A stretch of DNA of 64,000 nt from Symbiodinium natans. Its lineage: Eukaryota; Sar; Dinophyceae; Suessiales; Symbiodiniaceae. Under the pieces are notes generated by a model. It was not told where the DNA came from and made no database searches. It saw only the letters and a program-made list of their open reading frames with translations. The translations under genes and the position numbers were made by a program. Every line of letters begins with the position of its first letter. Position 1 is the stretch's first letter. The stretch lies in the NCBI GenBank assembly GCA_905221605.1, contig CAJNDS010000354.1, positions 95,074 through 159,073 on the forward strand. The letters run 5' to 3'. Shown piece by piece: positions 33,476-46,650 of the stretch.

Positions 33476-36400
33476 TCTCGCGTGTTCTCTTTTCCTTCCA
33501 ATTCTTGTTTGCGGGGTTTTCAGACAACAGTAGCTGAGCGAAACAAAAGAGTTTTTAGGGGAGCACCCAAGAAAATGCCTTCTCGCTCATGGAAAGGGGA
33601 AGTTGCTTAAGACCGCAAACCAGACAGAAGGCATCGCACCGTTTGTTTCCTCCTTCTACTCCTCCAAAAACACGTTTACCAGCAGTTGGACTTCATTCCG
33701 TGTCGCTGCAGGTTTGTATTCAGTGCTCCGTGTCAGTATGCACCCCACCCCCTAAACCCAAATCCTCACACAAACCGTATACCCTACACCCCAAAACCCC
33801 CCGGCCGGGAAACCCGAGGCCTAAAACCCTTGTCATAGCACCCCCCCCCCCCCCCCCCCGCCTCCACCCCCACTCCCCCTTACCTCCTCTTGCGGACGTC
33901 GAATCCCCACGCAGGCCAATGTTTTCGGCATGCGCCTCTCCCGACGCCATGGAAGAAGCAAGCAAACTAGCAAGACCCGCGCTGGGGAGAGGAGAGGAAA
34001 CAAGAACACGGAGTTGCCTCATCCCTCTCGACCCCCTCTCCCTGTTCTTCGTCCTTCTGCTGTTGTCTTTTTCTCAGATATATGCACACAACACCATGTG
34101 TCTGCCTGGCTATGCCCCAATAGCTTGTTTCATATGGATGATTCCGATGTATCCATGAAAGACAATTCTGTGCAAGTTGGATATGCTTCACGCATGCATG
34201 CCAAACCCAATTCAACCTAAGGGTCCTTGTGCACAAAACCCCAAGACGAATCCTGCACATTGTCAGCACGCTGGGTGCCTACTGATTGTTGCTTGAAGAC
34301 GGATAATATTATGGTATTATGGTTCGAGGTGTCTTCTCCAGCGATACTCCTTTGCTGCACACCGAAGGCATTTATCCGTGGAATTTCGTGATCCAAAAGT
34401 CCTGAAAGAGCCTCGAAGCATTGAACAAACATTCAGAGCCAGTTGAGTTTGAAGGTTGATTGAGCTGTGGGCTCTTCGATCTTCTCGGCTGTCAAAGGCT
34501 TCGGCTTGTAGTCAAACCTGGGCGCAGCTTTTAGGGCCTTGAACGCCAGAGACCCGACACCCTTAGGGAACTGAAGCCATAGCCGATTCATAGTTGCTCG
34601 GGGCACCAAGGCGGTTACCAGCCTTTTGTCAAGCCCTTCTTCTGTCGGATTCACTTGCAGCCTAACTGGGTGCAACATTGAGGCATTCTCATCTCCCGTA
34701 CTCAGAGCTTCTGACAAGGAGCCTCTTAAGTGTGAGGGGCTTCTCATGCTTCTTCTTCTTCTGCTTCAAGACCACCTGTTGGAGGGCTTTATGGGCCCCG
34801 TGATTTGTGGAAACGTTCAGGCTCGTGGGTTGGCTTCCGGGGAGTGCGTGCTTTCGGGGTTTGTGGACTCTCAAAGACCAACAAGCAACAACCGCATCCA
34901 AAAGTTCAAGAGATTCCACCGGCAAACAGTCAAGGACGCGAGTTAGAGTTTAGCAGCGTGCTGTTGCAGCGCTCTGTACATTCTTGGATCATGCGGCGAG
35001 ATGTGGATCTGCAGGCTCTCGGAAGCAATATATCATGAAATCGAAGCCGTTCCCCACATGCTGTTTTTGGTACAGAGTTCCTTACAAGGACAACTTCTGT
35101 TTCCTCTATATTTGTTAATTCTTCAATATATTACTATCATGAAGAAGCCTCTGTTGCATCTGTTTGCATGACCTCTATCTACAGTATATTGTTTCCATTT
35201 CCTCTGAAAGCCAATATATCTCTGCTTTTATAGGCAACCCTCTATTTCCCTTAAGTGTTCTAGGAAAGCCTCTCTATGTCCTCTATGTTTGAAAAGGAAC
35301 CTCTTGGAAAGCATTCGTGCGTGTTGCTTACCCTCTTTTTCCCGCAAGCTTGCATTGCTAAGAAAATCCATTTAAAAAGCAGGTGGGTTTGGGAGCCATT
35401 TGTCAAACACAATGCTCGCATGGCAGGCCCGGACAGAATTCGTCTGTTTTCAAGCATGCGACCAACTGGCCCACACTCTCATGAACTCTGCACATGGGCC
35501 CAACGGGCCTGCTCGTCAAAAGACCATGCTCCAGAATGCGAGTGCTAGTGTCATGGATAAACCGTAAACCATAACCCCTAAACCCTAAACCCTAAGCCCT
35601 TAACCCCTAGCTGTAAGTTCCCGTCTCATTGTACTCGAAAGAAGCAAAGCTTTCACCGCACCCGAGTATCCTTCTTACAAAGCCTGTGCAAACCAGTGCC
35701 TGCGCTCCTCAATAATCCCCTGAACCCTGAACATTTGACCACAAAAACTGGGGGCGTTTGCAAAGACCTGTTCATTTGCGGGCCCCGGATCGAAAACCTA
35801 GCCAGAGGTATCTGTCACTGTGTTCCCACGGAAGGCACGTTGTTTGGGATGCTTCTTGCTTAGCAGGGTCGGAGCTGAAGGCATTCTCAAAACAAGTGCA
35901 GATCCCGAGATAGAACCTGAACGCTCAAACGTCTAATCTCCGTAGCCCAGAAAAGCCTGCAACATACAGGACACTATGGCATCAATAAGATACCCCTAGA
36001 ACCCAGGGCGAATCCTGCACGACCCTGAACTTTGCAAGTCCCAACAAGTCCCATGCCCCAAGCCAAGTCCCGTCGTGGCGCCTCGGGTTCCTCCTCTGTC
36101 GCGTTGGCGGTCGTGTTTGCTTCCTGTCGGGCCTACTCCATGAAGTCGAACACCAGAGCTCAATCGATTGAACCACCAAATCTTAAAAAGCCACGGCCTT
36201 TTAAAATGGGCTTAAGCTGCTTTCATGCTGGAGCCTCTGCCTGAACCTGCTTGGCCTGCTTCTGAACCGCATGGCATTCCTGTCGGAAACCTCTTCTAAA
36301 CGGTTCTCTTTCTGATGAGGCCTGGTGTGAGTGAACCTTTTCACTTCAGGCCACAAAAAAAGGGTTGGCAAGCATCCAGTTAGAGCTGTTGAGGGTCACG

Positions 36401-39400
36401 TAACGCACGCCCCTTAAGCATATGCTGTCCATGATTTACTGCGGTTTTTCCAGTTCCAAACCTGCTTGAAAAGGTAAGGCTTTAGATGTTTGAGGCCTTT
36501 CTTTCTGGGTTTGCCAGATTTTTGGACTAGGAGTATAGTCGGGTCGTAGTAGTCCGGATTGGGGATCAGGGCCGGCAGGAAAAGGGCGACTGAAGATGTG
36601 CTGTCGGGTCTAGGGCAGGCTTAGGGAGCTGGCAGCAAGGACTCCGGGTGAAAACTTCGTAACACTGCTTGGTAGGCTGCTAGGGAATCTGGGAAGCCAT
36701 GCCCAAACAGGAAAACCACCCCCACATCCGAAGAGCATGCAGTTGAACTGCAGAGTTCCACGCCCGTTTAACATCCAAATGCAGCCTCGGCGGCCGCGGG
36801 CTCCTCGGAAGTCTGGTTCTCCGAGGCCTCCAGCACTTGGTGGATGCTGGGGGGGGAAGGAAGGAGGGGGGAAGGAGGGGTGCCGGGGAAGGGAGTGGGG
36901 GATTTGACATGTACAACATGTATCTTAAATTGGAGGCTCATGTTCGGGCTTAGGCTTAGGCAAGCCAGGGCTTGTGGCTCCTCAAGCATTCTGGGCTTCT
37001 GGGGGTTTGCGGGGGTGTGGAGCCCTTGGCCAGGTCTGTATGGTCTTACCCATTTGCAAGAAATGTTTTGTGTGCTTATTTGGCTTATCTTGCTCACAAA
37101 AACAGAACAAGTTTGGCAGAATCTTCCAGTGACACTCTCGCGAAGCCGTCAAGGCTGCAGGGGAGAGCAGCGTGCAGGGTTGCAGGTTAGGCCCGCGGAC
37201 ACGGGAGCAAACTTAGTCATACTCATTGGCTAGAAAGAGCCTCAGCAATGATCAAGTGCGTATGGAGCCCGAACTAGGAACATGGCTTCGTCCGCCGGGT
37301 TGAGGTGAGGCATTTCCTCATGTCTGCTGCATGTCCATGCTCCCCGGCGCTCGTGTCTCCTTTTGCACGCGCAGCGCAAGCAGTTGAGAACATCTAATCG
37401 ATCTTCCTGGGCGGGCCCCAGCCCCAAATCCAAACACTACAGGCATTGCTTCTTGGCGGTAAGCTCTGAAGGTTCGTAACCTGCATTGAAATGGAAGAAC
37501 AAGATCTGAAGTTGGCGTGACTTACTCATGTAGACTGCCACAACTACGAAGATATCATAGTAATAAAGCGATAGTCATTTGCACAGCCCATCTGGCCAAT
37601 CTGTGCAAACAGAATCGCAAAAACACCATACCCTAAACCTTACTCTCGATTAACGCTCCCCCCAATTCTAAATTGAAAAGACAAAGATTCCAATCTTAGA
37701 ACGCAGATCAGTTGCAGCGTTTGGAAAAAAACCACCCAGCAAACTCCGGGCTCTACGGTTGAGGGTTCTTTTTGTGTGAGCTCCTGAGCTCCGAATTTCG
37801 GATGGCCTTGCCCGCTGGTGTTAAGATTTGTCAGGCTCAGCAGGACAGGTTGAGCATCAGAATGCCCTGTTGGCTCTCTGATCTCCAACAGCTGTTCTGG
37901 CTCAGGGAACTTCCAAGGAAGCTTCGCAGGTCGCGAAGATTCGGCGCCTGCGCTTTAGGGCTTGCGGGCTCAGCTTGGAGAGTTCGAAGCCCCACCTACA
38001 CAAGAAAAATGGATGCCCTCCCTCAGCCACACTAAATCATGAACTTCCCCTGCGTCGGAATGCTTCGGACGATGGAACCCGGCACGGGAAACTCTAGCCA
38101 TATCTGGTGGGGATTGTGAGGCGAGTTTGATGAGGCAAGAGACCTGCCGAAGTCGAAGTCGAAGTGTAAGGGTTGAAAGTTCTGCGGGGCTCAGACCCAG
38201 GGACCAGCTGCAGCCTTCACTGGAAGAGCCACCGCCAAAGTCGGGCCCGGGACTCATGAAATTTGATTTTTGCAAATTGGGCAATCTTGTTGCTTTCTTG
38301 GTGGGCTCCAAGAGATACTAGTATGGACAGAGACTACATCGGAGATCATATAAGCTAAATGAAGTTCTGCTAAAAATAGTACATGAGATTCCGAGCTGTG
38401 GAACATCCTAGTATTTGTGTATTACCTCAAGCTTTCTGCTCTCAAGATGCCAAAATTTCCCGACTTTCCGTACTTCACGTCTCAGAATTCAATGCTGTAG
38501 CTGAGCCTGTGCCTGAACATGATCAGTCTCGAGTTCGGGGCTTTTGCGGCCCTTGCCTCAGCTTCCTCGGGTCAAGTGGCTGGCCTGCCAGAACAGAGAA
38601 ATCAACGGCAAAAGGGGGTGCGGGGGTAGGCGGCTAGGCAACAGTACACCCTCTAGTAATCGGTTGCGTGCCCTCAACCCATCCGACGACAAAGAGCTTA
38701 CGCCTTTGGGTTGAAGGACTGAGTGGTCCGAGGCTGTGAGTTCGACGGCCCTGCTTGGGGAGGCTCTGAGTCCAAGTACTACACAAGACAGCTCCCTCGC
38801 CACCTCCAGTTCTGTGAAGTCACTGAGGCCGCAGAATCCCTCCTCGTGGCTGCTGGCCACCAGGGAAGCCCGCCTGCTCGGGGAAAAAGGGGGGGGAAAA
38901 AAAAAACGCCCCGAACCGCAGATCGAAATTGCCAAAGCCATCCTGTCCTGAACGTTCTTCGTTTTTTTGAATTCGGGGCTGCGAGGTTGGAGAAGACTTT
39001 TTGAGCTCCCCCTTTTCGCGTTTCAGGGCAAGTGCTCAATCGGTAACGACCCTCAAGCCTGACCATAGTCACCAAGGCTACAAACTCTGGGTTAAAGTTC
39101 GTTGTTCTCCCGTGGATGCGCGCGAACCGTCCGCACAAACAGGTGACAGCATGGATAAGCCCCGAAAACCACTCAAAGCCCAAACTAAAACAACTCTTAA
39201 ACCTCTTAAGCCGTCTTAAACCTCAGCGTTTCGACCAGGCCGGGCCCCTGGTCGAGCGAGGACGGGCGCCACACGAAGGGAAGATGAAGCCGGCCGCCTT
39301 GGAAAGTCAAACGTCGAACTTGAGAGCTCGGTATGTTCTGAAGCTGTGAAGCTCATATCGCATCTCTAACAAAGTTTTGAGGGCACCCTACTTTGCATCA

Positions 39401-39680
39401 TGCTGCCTATGATCGACGCCTTTGCAGGGTGTCGCTGCACAGTTGAGGTTTTTGAGCTCTGGACTACAATGGGAGGCTGCGTCAGCGAATGACAAGCACT
39501 GCATGGGCAAGGACGCTCACATCTGCTGCAAGTCTCTGAGAAGCAGCTACACCATGCGCAACATGCACAACTGGCTTCAAGAATCAAGAAATAGCAGATC
39601 TCCTCAGCGACACTTTTTTTACAAGCTTTGCCCTCAGAAACAAACCTCCTAAACTCTTAACCCTACTCCAGCCCGACTTT
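33476..39680. other. mostly non-repetitive region, no recognisable gene
   Basis: Includes a poly-C run (33840-33872), a telomere-like block (35557-35609) and an AT-richer stretch at about 35040-35290 in which CCTCTAT words recur every 20-50 bases. A plus-strand frame at 33589-34158 (189 codons) crosses the poly-C tract and is not supported. No known protein motif was seen. Confidence 0.5.
35557..35609 (+). repeat. interstitial telomere-like repeat (CCCTAAA orientation)
   Basis: Variants ACCGTAAACC and ACCATAACC lead into CCTAAACCCTAAACCCTAAG and CCCTTAACCCC. Confidence 0.85.
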
Positions 39681-39686
39681 AACTAC

Positions 39687-39843
39687 CAAGGATACCAGGC
39701 GACAACTTGCTGCAAACTCCCAACGCAAACAGATACGACCAGGCAATAGTAGGCGATGGCGCAGTAGTAGCCCAGCCCAAGCATGGCCAGCAGCAGGCAA
39801 GTGAAGAAGCCCTCGGTCAAGCGTGATGGCGGTGCATCTTTGT
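39687..39843 (-). CDS. exon-like hydrophobic segment, unrecognised
   Basis: On the minus strand a 157-base open segment is preceded by GAATTTTTGGCTTAG (acceptor-like) and followed by GTAGTT (donor-like). If no donor is used it stops at a TAG at 39683-39685. Its translation has charged residues, then a clear membrane segment (FFTCLLLAMLGLGYYCAIAY, then YCLVVSVCVG) and the end QQVVAWYPW. The unbroken hydrophobic stretch without simple repeat makes it more protein-like than its surroundings. No companion exon was identified with confidence on the same strand, so it may be an isolated exon of a membrane protein gene with long introns, or chance. Family unknown. Confidence 0.27.
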
Positions 39844-39903
39844 CTAAGCCAAAAATTCAGCTTTGGTTGCACGGTTATGTCTCCGTTTCTCATCATGAAC
39901 AAG

Positions 39904-40075
39904 CGTATACACTGCCCAGCAAAGTCCCACCCTAAGACGTCCGCCGTACAACATAGCGTACAACAACACATTCTACCCCAGGCGCTATGAGCTCCCAGGG
40001 CAAGGGTGCCGCTGGGCCCGGGCACTGAAGAAGGCCCTTCCTTGGGAGGCCAGGTACCAGCTTGCAGAAGGCTGA
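39904..40075 (+). CDS. exon-like segment, unrecognised
   Basis: A plus-strand frame of 56 codons, opening after ATGAACAAG (possible acceptor AG at 39902-39903) and ending at TGA 40073-40075. It reads with many Tyr, Arg and Pro (RRPPYNIAYNNTFYPRRYE, then LPGQGCRWARALKKALPWE), a composition unlike translations of the neighbouring repeats. There is no ATG, so it would have to be an internal or last exon. It faces away from the minus-strand segment 60 bases to its left, so the two cannot belong to one simple transcript. Function unknown. Confidence 0.22.
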
Positions 40076-40118
40076 GAAAAACGACTTTCGGAAAAAATCT
40101 GGTCGACGGTGTTTCAAA

Positions 40119-40237
40119 GCTTTGTGCGTGCTCTGGGTCTTGGTGTCTGTGTGTCTGCGTGTCCGCGTGTCTGCGGACTTGCGTGTCTGCGTGCTTGCTC
40201 GCGTGCTTGCTTGCTCGCTTGTTTGTTTGGTTTTTGT
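40119..40237 (+). repeat. TGTCTGCG-type degenerate microsatellite
   Basis: GTGTGTCTGCGTGTCCGCG is followed by GCTTGCTCGCGTGCTTGC and GTTTGTTTGG. Confidence 0.8.
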
Positions 40238-40239
40238 TT

Positions 40240-43200
40240 GTGTCACTCACGGAACCTGGCGTACCACTTGTTTGTTGTTCGGGGGATTCGGGCTAGTGAA
40301 GGTGAGGCGATAAAGGTATGCTGCACAGGACACGGAACTATGCATGCCCCACCCCACCACCCCTCCAGGCGGGGCCGGCCGAAAACGGCTTCCGATTTAG
40401 GGCCTTTAGGCGCTCAATGAAGTGGTCAACAACATCTTCCTTGAGACGCCTAAACCCTGTACCGCCTATACCTTTGCATGAAGACCGCCCAACAACCTGG
40501 AGCACAAATGTCAACCCCTTCACGACCGAGCCTAACCTCACCCAACCCCCCAGCCCCCAATCCTAACTGTTGGTGCTTTGCTCGTGTTTAGGAGGTCAGC
40601 AGCGCTCGCAGGGAAACTTTTGCCGGCCGACCACTCGGCTGGATTTGTGTTTGGAAGCATTAGCATTGCGAAAGCTTCAACAAAATCCCCCATATCTTAC
40701 GGCATTGCCCTCCGAGCCCCAAATCCCTCCAAGCCCAATGTTCCACCGAGGCACTCCTCTGCCTCGAGCTCCTGCAATGGCAGATTACTGGCAGCGATGG
40801 TAGATGCCTGCCTAGGTCCTGGGCCGTGACGGCAACGACTGCTTTGGCGCGAGGTTTGCGCGGCTTATGCTAAACTGCAAAACCCTTATAAGCCTTAAAC
40901 CCTTACGCGTAGCAGCATTTCGAGGGTCCAGTCTGGACATGATCCGCAGGCGAGTCTCCAGCAGAGCCGGCTTGTACACAGTGCTCATGTCATCCTCGAA
41001 CTGCCTGTGCTCCTCGGATCTGCACAGGTTCAAGGGCTCAAGGGCTCGAGGGAGAGCCCGGAGAGGCTCGAGGATTGAATTAGGCCCTAATTAGGCTTCG
41101 GGGCAGCCTTTCGCTTGCCTGTCAAAGCTGGAGACCCTAAACTCTGCTCAACTCTGAACCCTGAAACCTGCGCCAGCCCCCAAATGTCCTCATCCCCGAA
41201 GCACCCGAAAAAAATTGAAAGGCACAAGATAGAAAAAGGACCAGCATTTATCTCATGCAAGGATCTTGGCGATCACATTGGAGATGAAAATTTGGGGCCC
41301 CTCACCCGTGACCTGAGCCTTAACTTGTAAAGCCTTAACATGCCTAAGCATACGCACGTCCTCGGCAATGTGCGCCGGAAACTCCTGCAAGCCGAGCAGG
41401 CGTCCGCTCGATATGTTTCGAGGCTCAGGACTTACAGTAGTGTTTGAGGTTGCGGGTTCAGCTGGTTGACATAAAGCCCACAATGCCCTGAACCCCTGCA
41501 CACCCAGCAGCCGCCCTCCGCAGGCTCACTGGAACGTAAGCCAGACGACAATCCGAAACATTCCGAAACCCCTACAGAAGCATGAAACTCATGGCAACCT
41601 GCAAGCAAGTGCCTCGGAGTCGTAAATGTACACGAAGCCCAGATCCCTGTTGTCTGGATCATTCCCTTGCGCCTCGGTCTCACTGACATAAATGAACCCC
41701 AAACCCCGAATTTGAGCGAAAGCGGCGCGAGGACTTGGGATTGCTCAGGGGCTCCTAAGGCGGGTAACCAAGCCTCTCCAATGTTTCAACTGAAATCTTT
41801 GCACGTTTGACTTGAGACTTTTGATGTTCTTGATGCTTAGATAGGTCGCCTGAAGGGTTCAGAAACAAGCATGATAGCAAAGGGCGCTGTTGTTTTGTTT
41901 CGAAGTCTTGCGGCTTTCCTTCCGGCGGTACGTCTGTCTCTTGAGAATACCAGTGGTTCCTAGTGCGCTCGCCGGTGACGCAACCGATGCACGGACACCT
42001 TCAACCTCATGGTCAGGGCTCGATCGATCCCCTGCCTGAGAGAATCCATGCCAAACGTCAAAGCCAGCCCATCAAAGTTCGCACAATCCCCACCCCCCCC
42101 CCCCCCCCCCCCGGAAAAAAATAAAACTGCTATGACGGCTTGCCCCCGAAAAAACAGGGATAAACGATTCTCTTCAACCTTACACACCACAGACACCCCA
42201 ATGAAAGGCCAAGATGCCGGGACTAAAAGCACAGAATTGTCCTGTTTCTCTTCGTCTTTGGCATGCTTTGGAACGTTTAGGATTTAGCATTTGGTTCCTT
42301 TTGACTCACCCACTCTTGGCGACGCTTCATGCTTCACTGCCATCCTTTACATCGCCTGCTTAGGCTGTTTGAAATTGCGCGTCAATGCTGCGCAAGTGGA
42401 ATGGGGCCATTGGTCTGCAAGGAAGAAGCAGCGTTGTTGCTTCTATCCAGACATGGCTCCTGAGAACATGCCAGTTCGCGCCGCAAGACACTCACCCAAG
42501 TGCTGCATGGCTTGGGGCTGAAGGGGGAATGCCGTCCTTCGCCAGCTTCTGGAACGCCGGAAAGAAGGTCGAACGAAATCCACCTCTGAGTGAAGCACTG
42601 AAGGCTTGCTGTTAGTGGCATGAGATACTGTAGGGAACATAAGAAAGATCAGCCGATGTGTGGCACCATGAGGAAAACTAAGTCGCAACCAGTCGTAACT
42701 CGTGAATGGCATCCAAGGTCCATAATTGCACAGTCATAAACCCGAAGTTGAAACCTGAAAGACGAGTGTGCAGTTACAATCTCAGCAAGCTTGCAGCCGC
42801 TGTTCACACGCTAGATCCACACCACTAGACATTTAACCACCACTAGTCACTGGCCTCCAAGCGCTACAACGTAAACCATCTGGTTGAGATGGCATTGCTT
42901 GGGAGTTAGCCGGGTGTAGGGTTGGCCTGCAGGGCGCTAAGGAGGGTTTAGGGTTGAAGGTGCGGATGGATTTCAGGCTTGGAAGTCCGCTCTCAGTGGG
43001 TACTTCCTTCGCCCCCGGGCACCTGGCAAGCCCAGCATGGAGCGATACGCGCTACCTCGGTGTCACGGTGTCCATCTTCTGTGTTGGCAGCAACCAAGGC
43101 CCCTCCTAATTTTCAATCTCCAAAACCCGAACGACGTTCAATTATCCCCCCCCCAGCATATTTCATGCGTGTCTGCGCTCTTGGTTTTCCGAAAGCAAGT

Positions 43201-44950
43201 GGGTCTTTCTGTGCCTTTTGTCTACTTCGTCATAGAAGAAGTTGGGGAAGGGAGGCACGAAGGGAAGGATTAAGAAGGAAACAAAGAAGATAAAGATCAT
43301 GTCCCTTCTCCCTTTTTCGCTTGCCTGAGAAAAATGTCTGAAGACGAGACGGTTGCATTCATGATTGAAGCGTGACTTACGGGCTTGATGCTTGGAGTGC
43401 AGGATGTTGAAAGTGTTACTGTTGACGAAGCTTTCACAAAGAAGAAACAGCTGGACTAACTATCAGCGCAACGGGCTTTACCCGGCACTAGCAACTCGTT
43501 GTTAAGGTAGGCTGGCCGTCTAATGAAGCGCTAAGGTTTGACCCACATAGGGGTAACTTGGTATTTCTGAGGCCATTCCAGCGATGCGAAAGAGAGGCCT
43601 GTCCGCTTGCCATTTCACATTGCCGGGGCACCGTGGTTTTCCCGGTCGCGGCGGGTGCCCTTGGGGCAAAGCCTAAGTTTGTGCAAACACCGAGTTTGAG
43701 TTCAAGGGTCAGAGCACCAGGGCTGAGAGACTCGGAGCTTAGATGAGCTGCCCACCCACGGCTCGCTTTCCCAGAACGCTGATCACAAACGAGCCAGTAC
43801 AAGACCATCATCGAACTTAGCCAATGTCACGCGGCCCCTGCACCTGTCGCTTGGGCGATCAGCTGACGGTGGCACTGCGACAGCTGAATATACACTCGGC
43901 GCGATCGTAGCCAAACTTCCCACACCTGCTCGACATACCACGACGAGAACCCAAGCTGTGATGAAAGTCTGTGCAGCGGATGAGTGGGCCTGATGAGCTA
44001 CGCAACTCAACCTCACACCCCTCGAACCCAATCCAAGGCCCTACAAAACAACAGCAAAGCAGTATTGCAACGTGAGCGGAGCCAAGGCGACGTGCACTCC
44101 ACACGCGCTCCAGAACTCCAGAACTGTACGATGCGAAGCATAAAATGTCATAAGCCCCCCCAAAAGCCAGTCAACCCAAGTCCATCAAGTCTTGCAGCTC
44201 CAGAAGCTCAAAGAAGGCCGCAGCCAGGGACGCAAAGGTGGAACGGTTGCAGCTTAGCTGAACTACCTGAGAAAGTCGGGCTTGCCCTGGGAATAACAAG
44301 TCAACTTCAACAGCAGTCTCAGCCTTGGCAGGCGGGATTCCAGGACTTTGGCTGAACACAGCTAAGTATCGCCAGAACACCCCAAAACCACAAACCCTAA
44401 ACCAAGCGACATCCCCAACACACAGATACGCCCCAACACCTCGAAAAGCCCCATGGCCTGGGCATGCCCCAGCTCGGAGTAGTCTGCCAGGTCCTGGTTG
44501 TTCTCAGGCTCAGAACGCTTCGGTTTGAGGGATCAGGGGCCGGTTGCTTCAGGTGGTACGTCCGGAGCTAAAAGGGGCTCTGGGGTTTACACTCCAGATG
44601 AACCTCCCTCCTTCAAATAAGCTAGAGCCACTTTTGGGGTGGGTGGAACACAGGGTTTGGGAAATTGGTGTCGATTGCATCAGCTTCTGGCGTGTGGTGC
44701 GACTCCAAATTCGGACACTCATTTGCCCAAACTCCCTCGCTTTGGGGGTGATGGCTGGCAAGCGCGTCCTGCGAATTGTGATAACAGACCAATCCGTGTG
44801 GCCCAACCTTTAGCAAAGGCAGGGGTTAGATTGCACGTGCTGGATTGCACAGAGGTCTTGGGGCAGATAGCTGCAATGTAGCTCCACAAATATGCTAATT
44901 GTGACCCCCCGCCTCCCACCCCCCACGAGGGTAGCAGACGAGGAAGGTTT
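40240..44950. other. mostly non-repetitive region, no recognisable gene
   Basis: A poly-C run lies at 42092-42114 and short telomere-like words near 42944. Open frames stay under about 125 codons with no known motif. Confidence 0.5.
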
Positions 44951-44959
44951 TTCCCGATG

Positions 44960-45400
44960 AGAGGAGAGATGTTCAGACGAAACTTGCGAGGGTTTCGCAC
45001 AGGCAGAATTGCAGCACCACAGTGTTTGCGAGTTTTGCCAGCCCCATGGTGTTTGCGAGGCTTTAGCATGCACGGAATACTTGCGAGGCTGTTGATGCGG
45101 CGCGCTCTATTCGAGCGTCGCAAATACTACAGGGGCTTTTTGCAAAAGCATGGAATTCCCCTACCACGAAACTAGCAAGGGCTTTCTCAGCACGAAATTC
45201 CAGCACCACGAGATTTGCCAAGGTTTTGCCAGTGGCCAGCGCGGGATTCGAGTACCACTTCTACGCACGGAATTCGAGTACACGGCATTTGTGAGGGTGT
45301 TGCCGGAATTCCAGTCCCATGATGGTATCTGCGCGTTGCTCGCATGCGTGGGTTTCCAGCTGCATGGTAGTTACACATTCGTGGGTTCTTACAGCATCGC
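44960..45400 (+). repeat. degenerate tandem repeat with GGAATTCCAG and TTTGCGAGG words
   Basis: A loose unit of about 40-60 bases recurs: GAATTGCAGCACCAC then GTGTTTGCGAGTTTTGCCAG; GGAATTCCCCTACCACGA then AGCAAGGGCTTT; GAAATTCCAGCACCACGAG then TTTGCCAAGGTTTTGCCAG; GGAATTCGAGTACACGGC then TTTGTGAGGGTGTTGCC. Frames through it (e.g. 45150-45515, 121 codons) show a matching weak internal repetition, so they are probably repeat translations. Confidence 0.55.
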
Positions 45401-45534
45401 AGACCCCCCAAAGAACCCCGCAAAAGCACCCCCAATGTTCGGAAAACCTGAATTTGGAGAATTCAATACCCACTTGCGGGAGCCCTTTGCAGCCTATCAA
45501 CATCTGAAATCATAGCAGCACCGAATGCTCGTTC

Positions 45535-46047
45535 ATGGCGACAGGCAAACTAAAAACTGCCAATGTCAACAGACGTTTTTCACTAAACTGTCAAACCCTC
45601 AAGCCCTCAGAGCTCTTGGACATTTCGGTTCAGAGGCCACCAGTGGCTGTCCAGTTTGAGAGTGCTCACACACAGGCACACACGCACACCATTGCACACC
45701 CCACTGAGATAATGGCCTGCGTGCTACCGGCATATGCTGCTCGCGCTGAGACCTGCGCTGCAAGCTTCCAAACTGCAAGCTTCCAAAATGGGTCTGCTGT
45801 GCAAGTTGTCCTTCAACTTTGCCTTAGTTCTAAACTCCTAAGATTGTGTACTTCTAAACTCAGCCCTATGTCCAAGCCCTTGCTGCTGATCTGTTATATG
45901 GGTTCGCGGTTTCGAGGCGAAGGCCTGAGGATTCTGCAGCGACGGGGGCTGAGGGTGGGCAGAGCTCTGTCCGCTTACCGGCTTTTCATCCTTGTCAGCC
46001 TTACTGTCGGCATCTGTAGGCCCGAATTGACAAAGTCCGAAGCTTAG
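45535..46047 (+). CDS. unrecognised open frame, 170 codons
   Basis: Starts at ATG 45535 and runs to a TAG after 46044. The translation has no low-complexity run except a short Thr/His stretch from a CA-rich patch (45668-45690). A duplicated SFQ motif near residues 80-88 comes from the repeated CAAGCTTCCAAA. A hydrophobic segment lies near the end (YRLFILVSLTVGI). At this base composition about one or two frames this long are expected by chance in the window, so it is listed only as a candidate. No splice context or domain recognised. Confidence 0.15.
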   Translation: MATGKLKTANVNRRFSLNCQTLKPSELLDISVQRPPVAVQFESAHTQAHTHTIAHPTEIMACVLPAYAARAETCAASFQTASFQNGSAVQVVLQLCLSSKLLRLCTSKLSPMSKPLLLICYMGSRFRGEGLRILQRRGLRVGRALSAYRLFILVSLTVGICRPELTKSEA

Positions 46048-46650
46048 AGGCTGGGAGTCCGACGGGCGTCAGGGCAGCGCCTCGATGGAGATCCTGTGCT
46101 GCGCTCAAGTGCGCCCCATGTGCGCTCAAGAAATCTCTTGAAGAGGCCTTTGGTTTTGTTGAGCGCTTTGTGAGAGGATTTGTTGGATGGCGGAGGGGGT
46201 GCGGAGGGGCTCAGCGGGGAATTTCAGAAAATGTGGGGCGTGGGTCTTTTCTGGTTTTTGAAGGGTTCGAGGGCTTAGGGAAGGCACTCAGGACCTTCGG
46301 GCAAGTCTGGCTGAGTTGGTTCAAAGAGTGTGGCACAACTCTGTCGAACGTTCAGTGTAGTAGGAGTGGCAAGATGCAGATTCGGGCTTGGGCTTAACGG
46401 CCTGGGATGTCAACATCTTGCTCACACCTGTGTTACGCGGCCCCGTTTTTTGCGTGAGTGTCCTGCGGGTGCCGAGACTATGGTCCCTGAGGAACACGGA
46501 TTCTGATTCCATGGTTCATGTTAGTTTCCGAAATTCGGGGTACCTTATTGGGGTCCTTACTACACTACTTCGGGGGAACTATATCATTCTCCTGAGCCCC
46601 CATATGGGAAACTTTGCGAGGGAGCCTCCACTTCGGCCAGCACAAACTCG

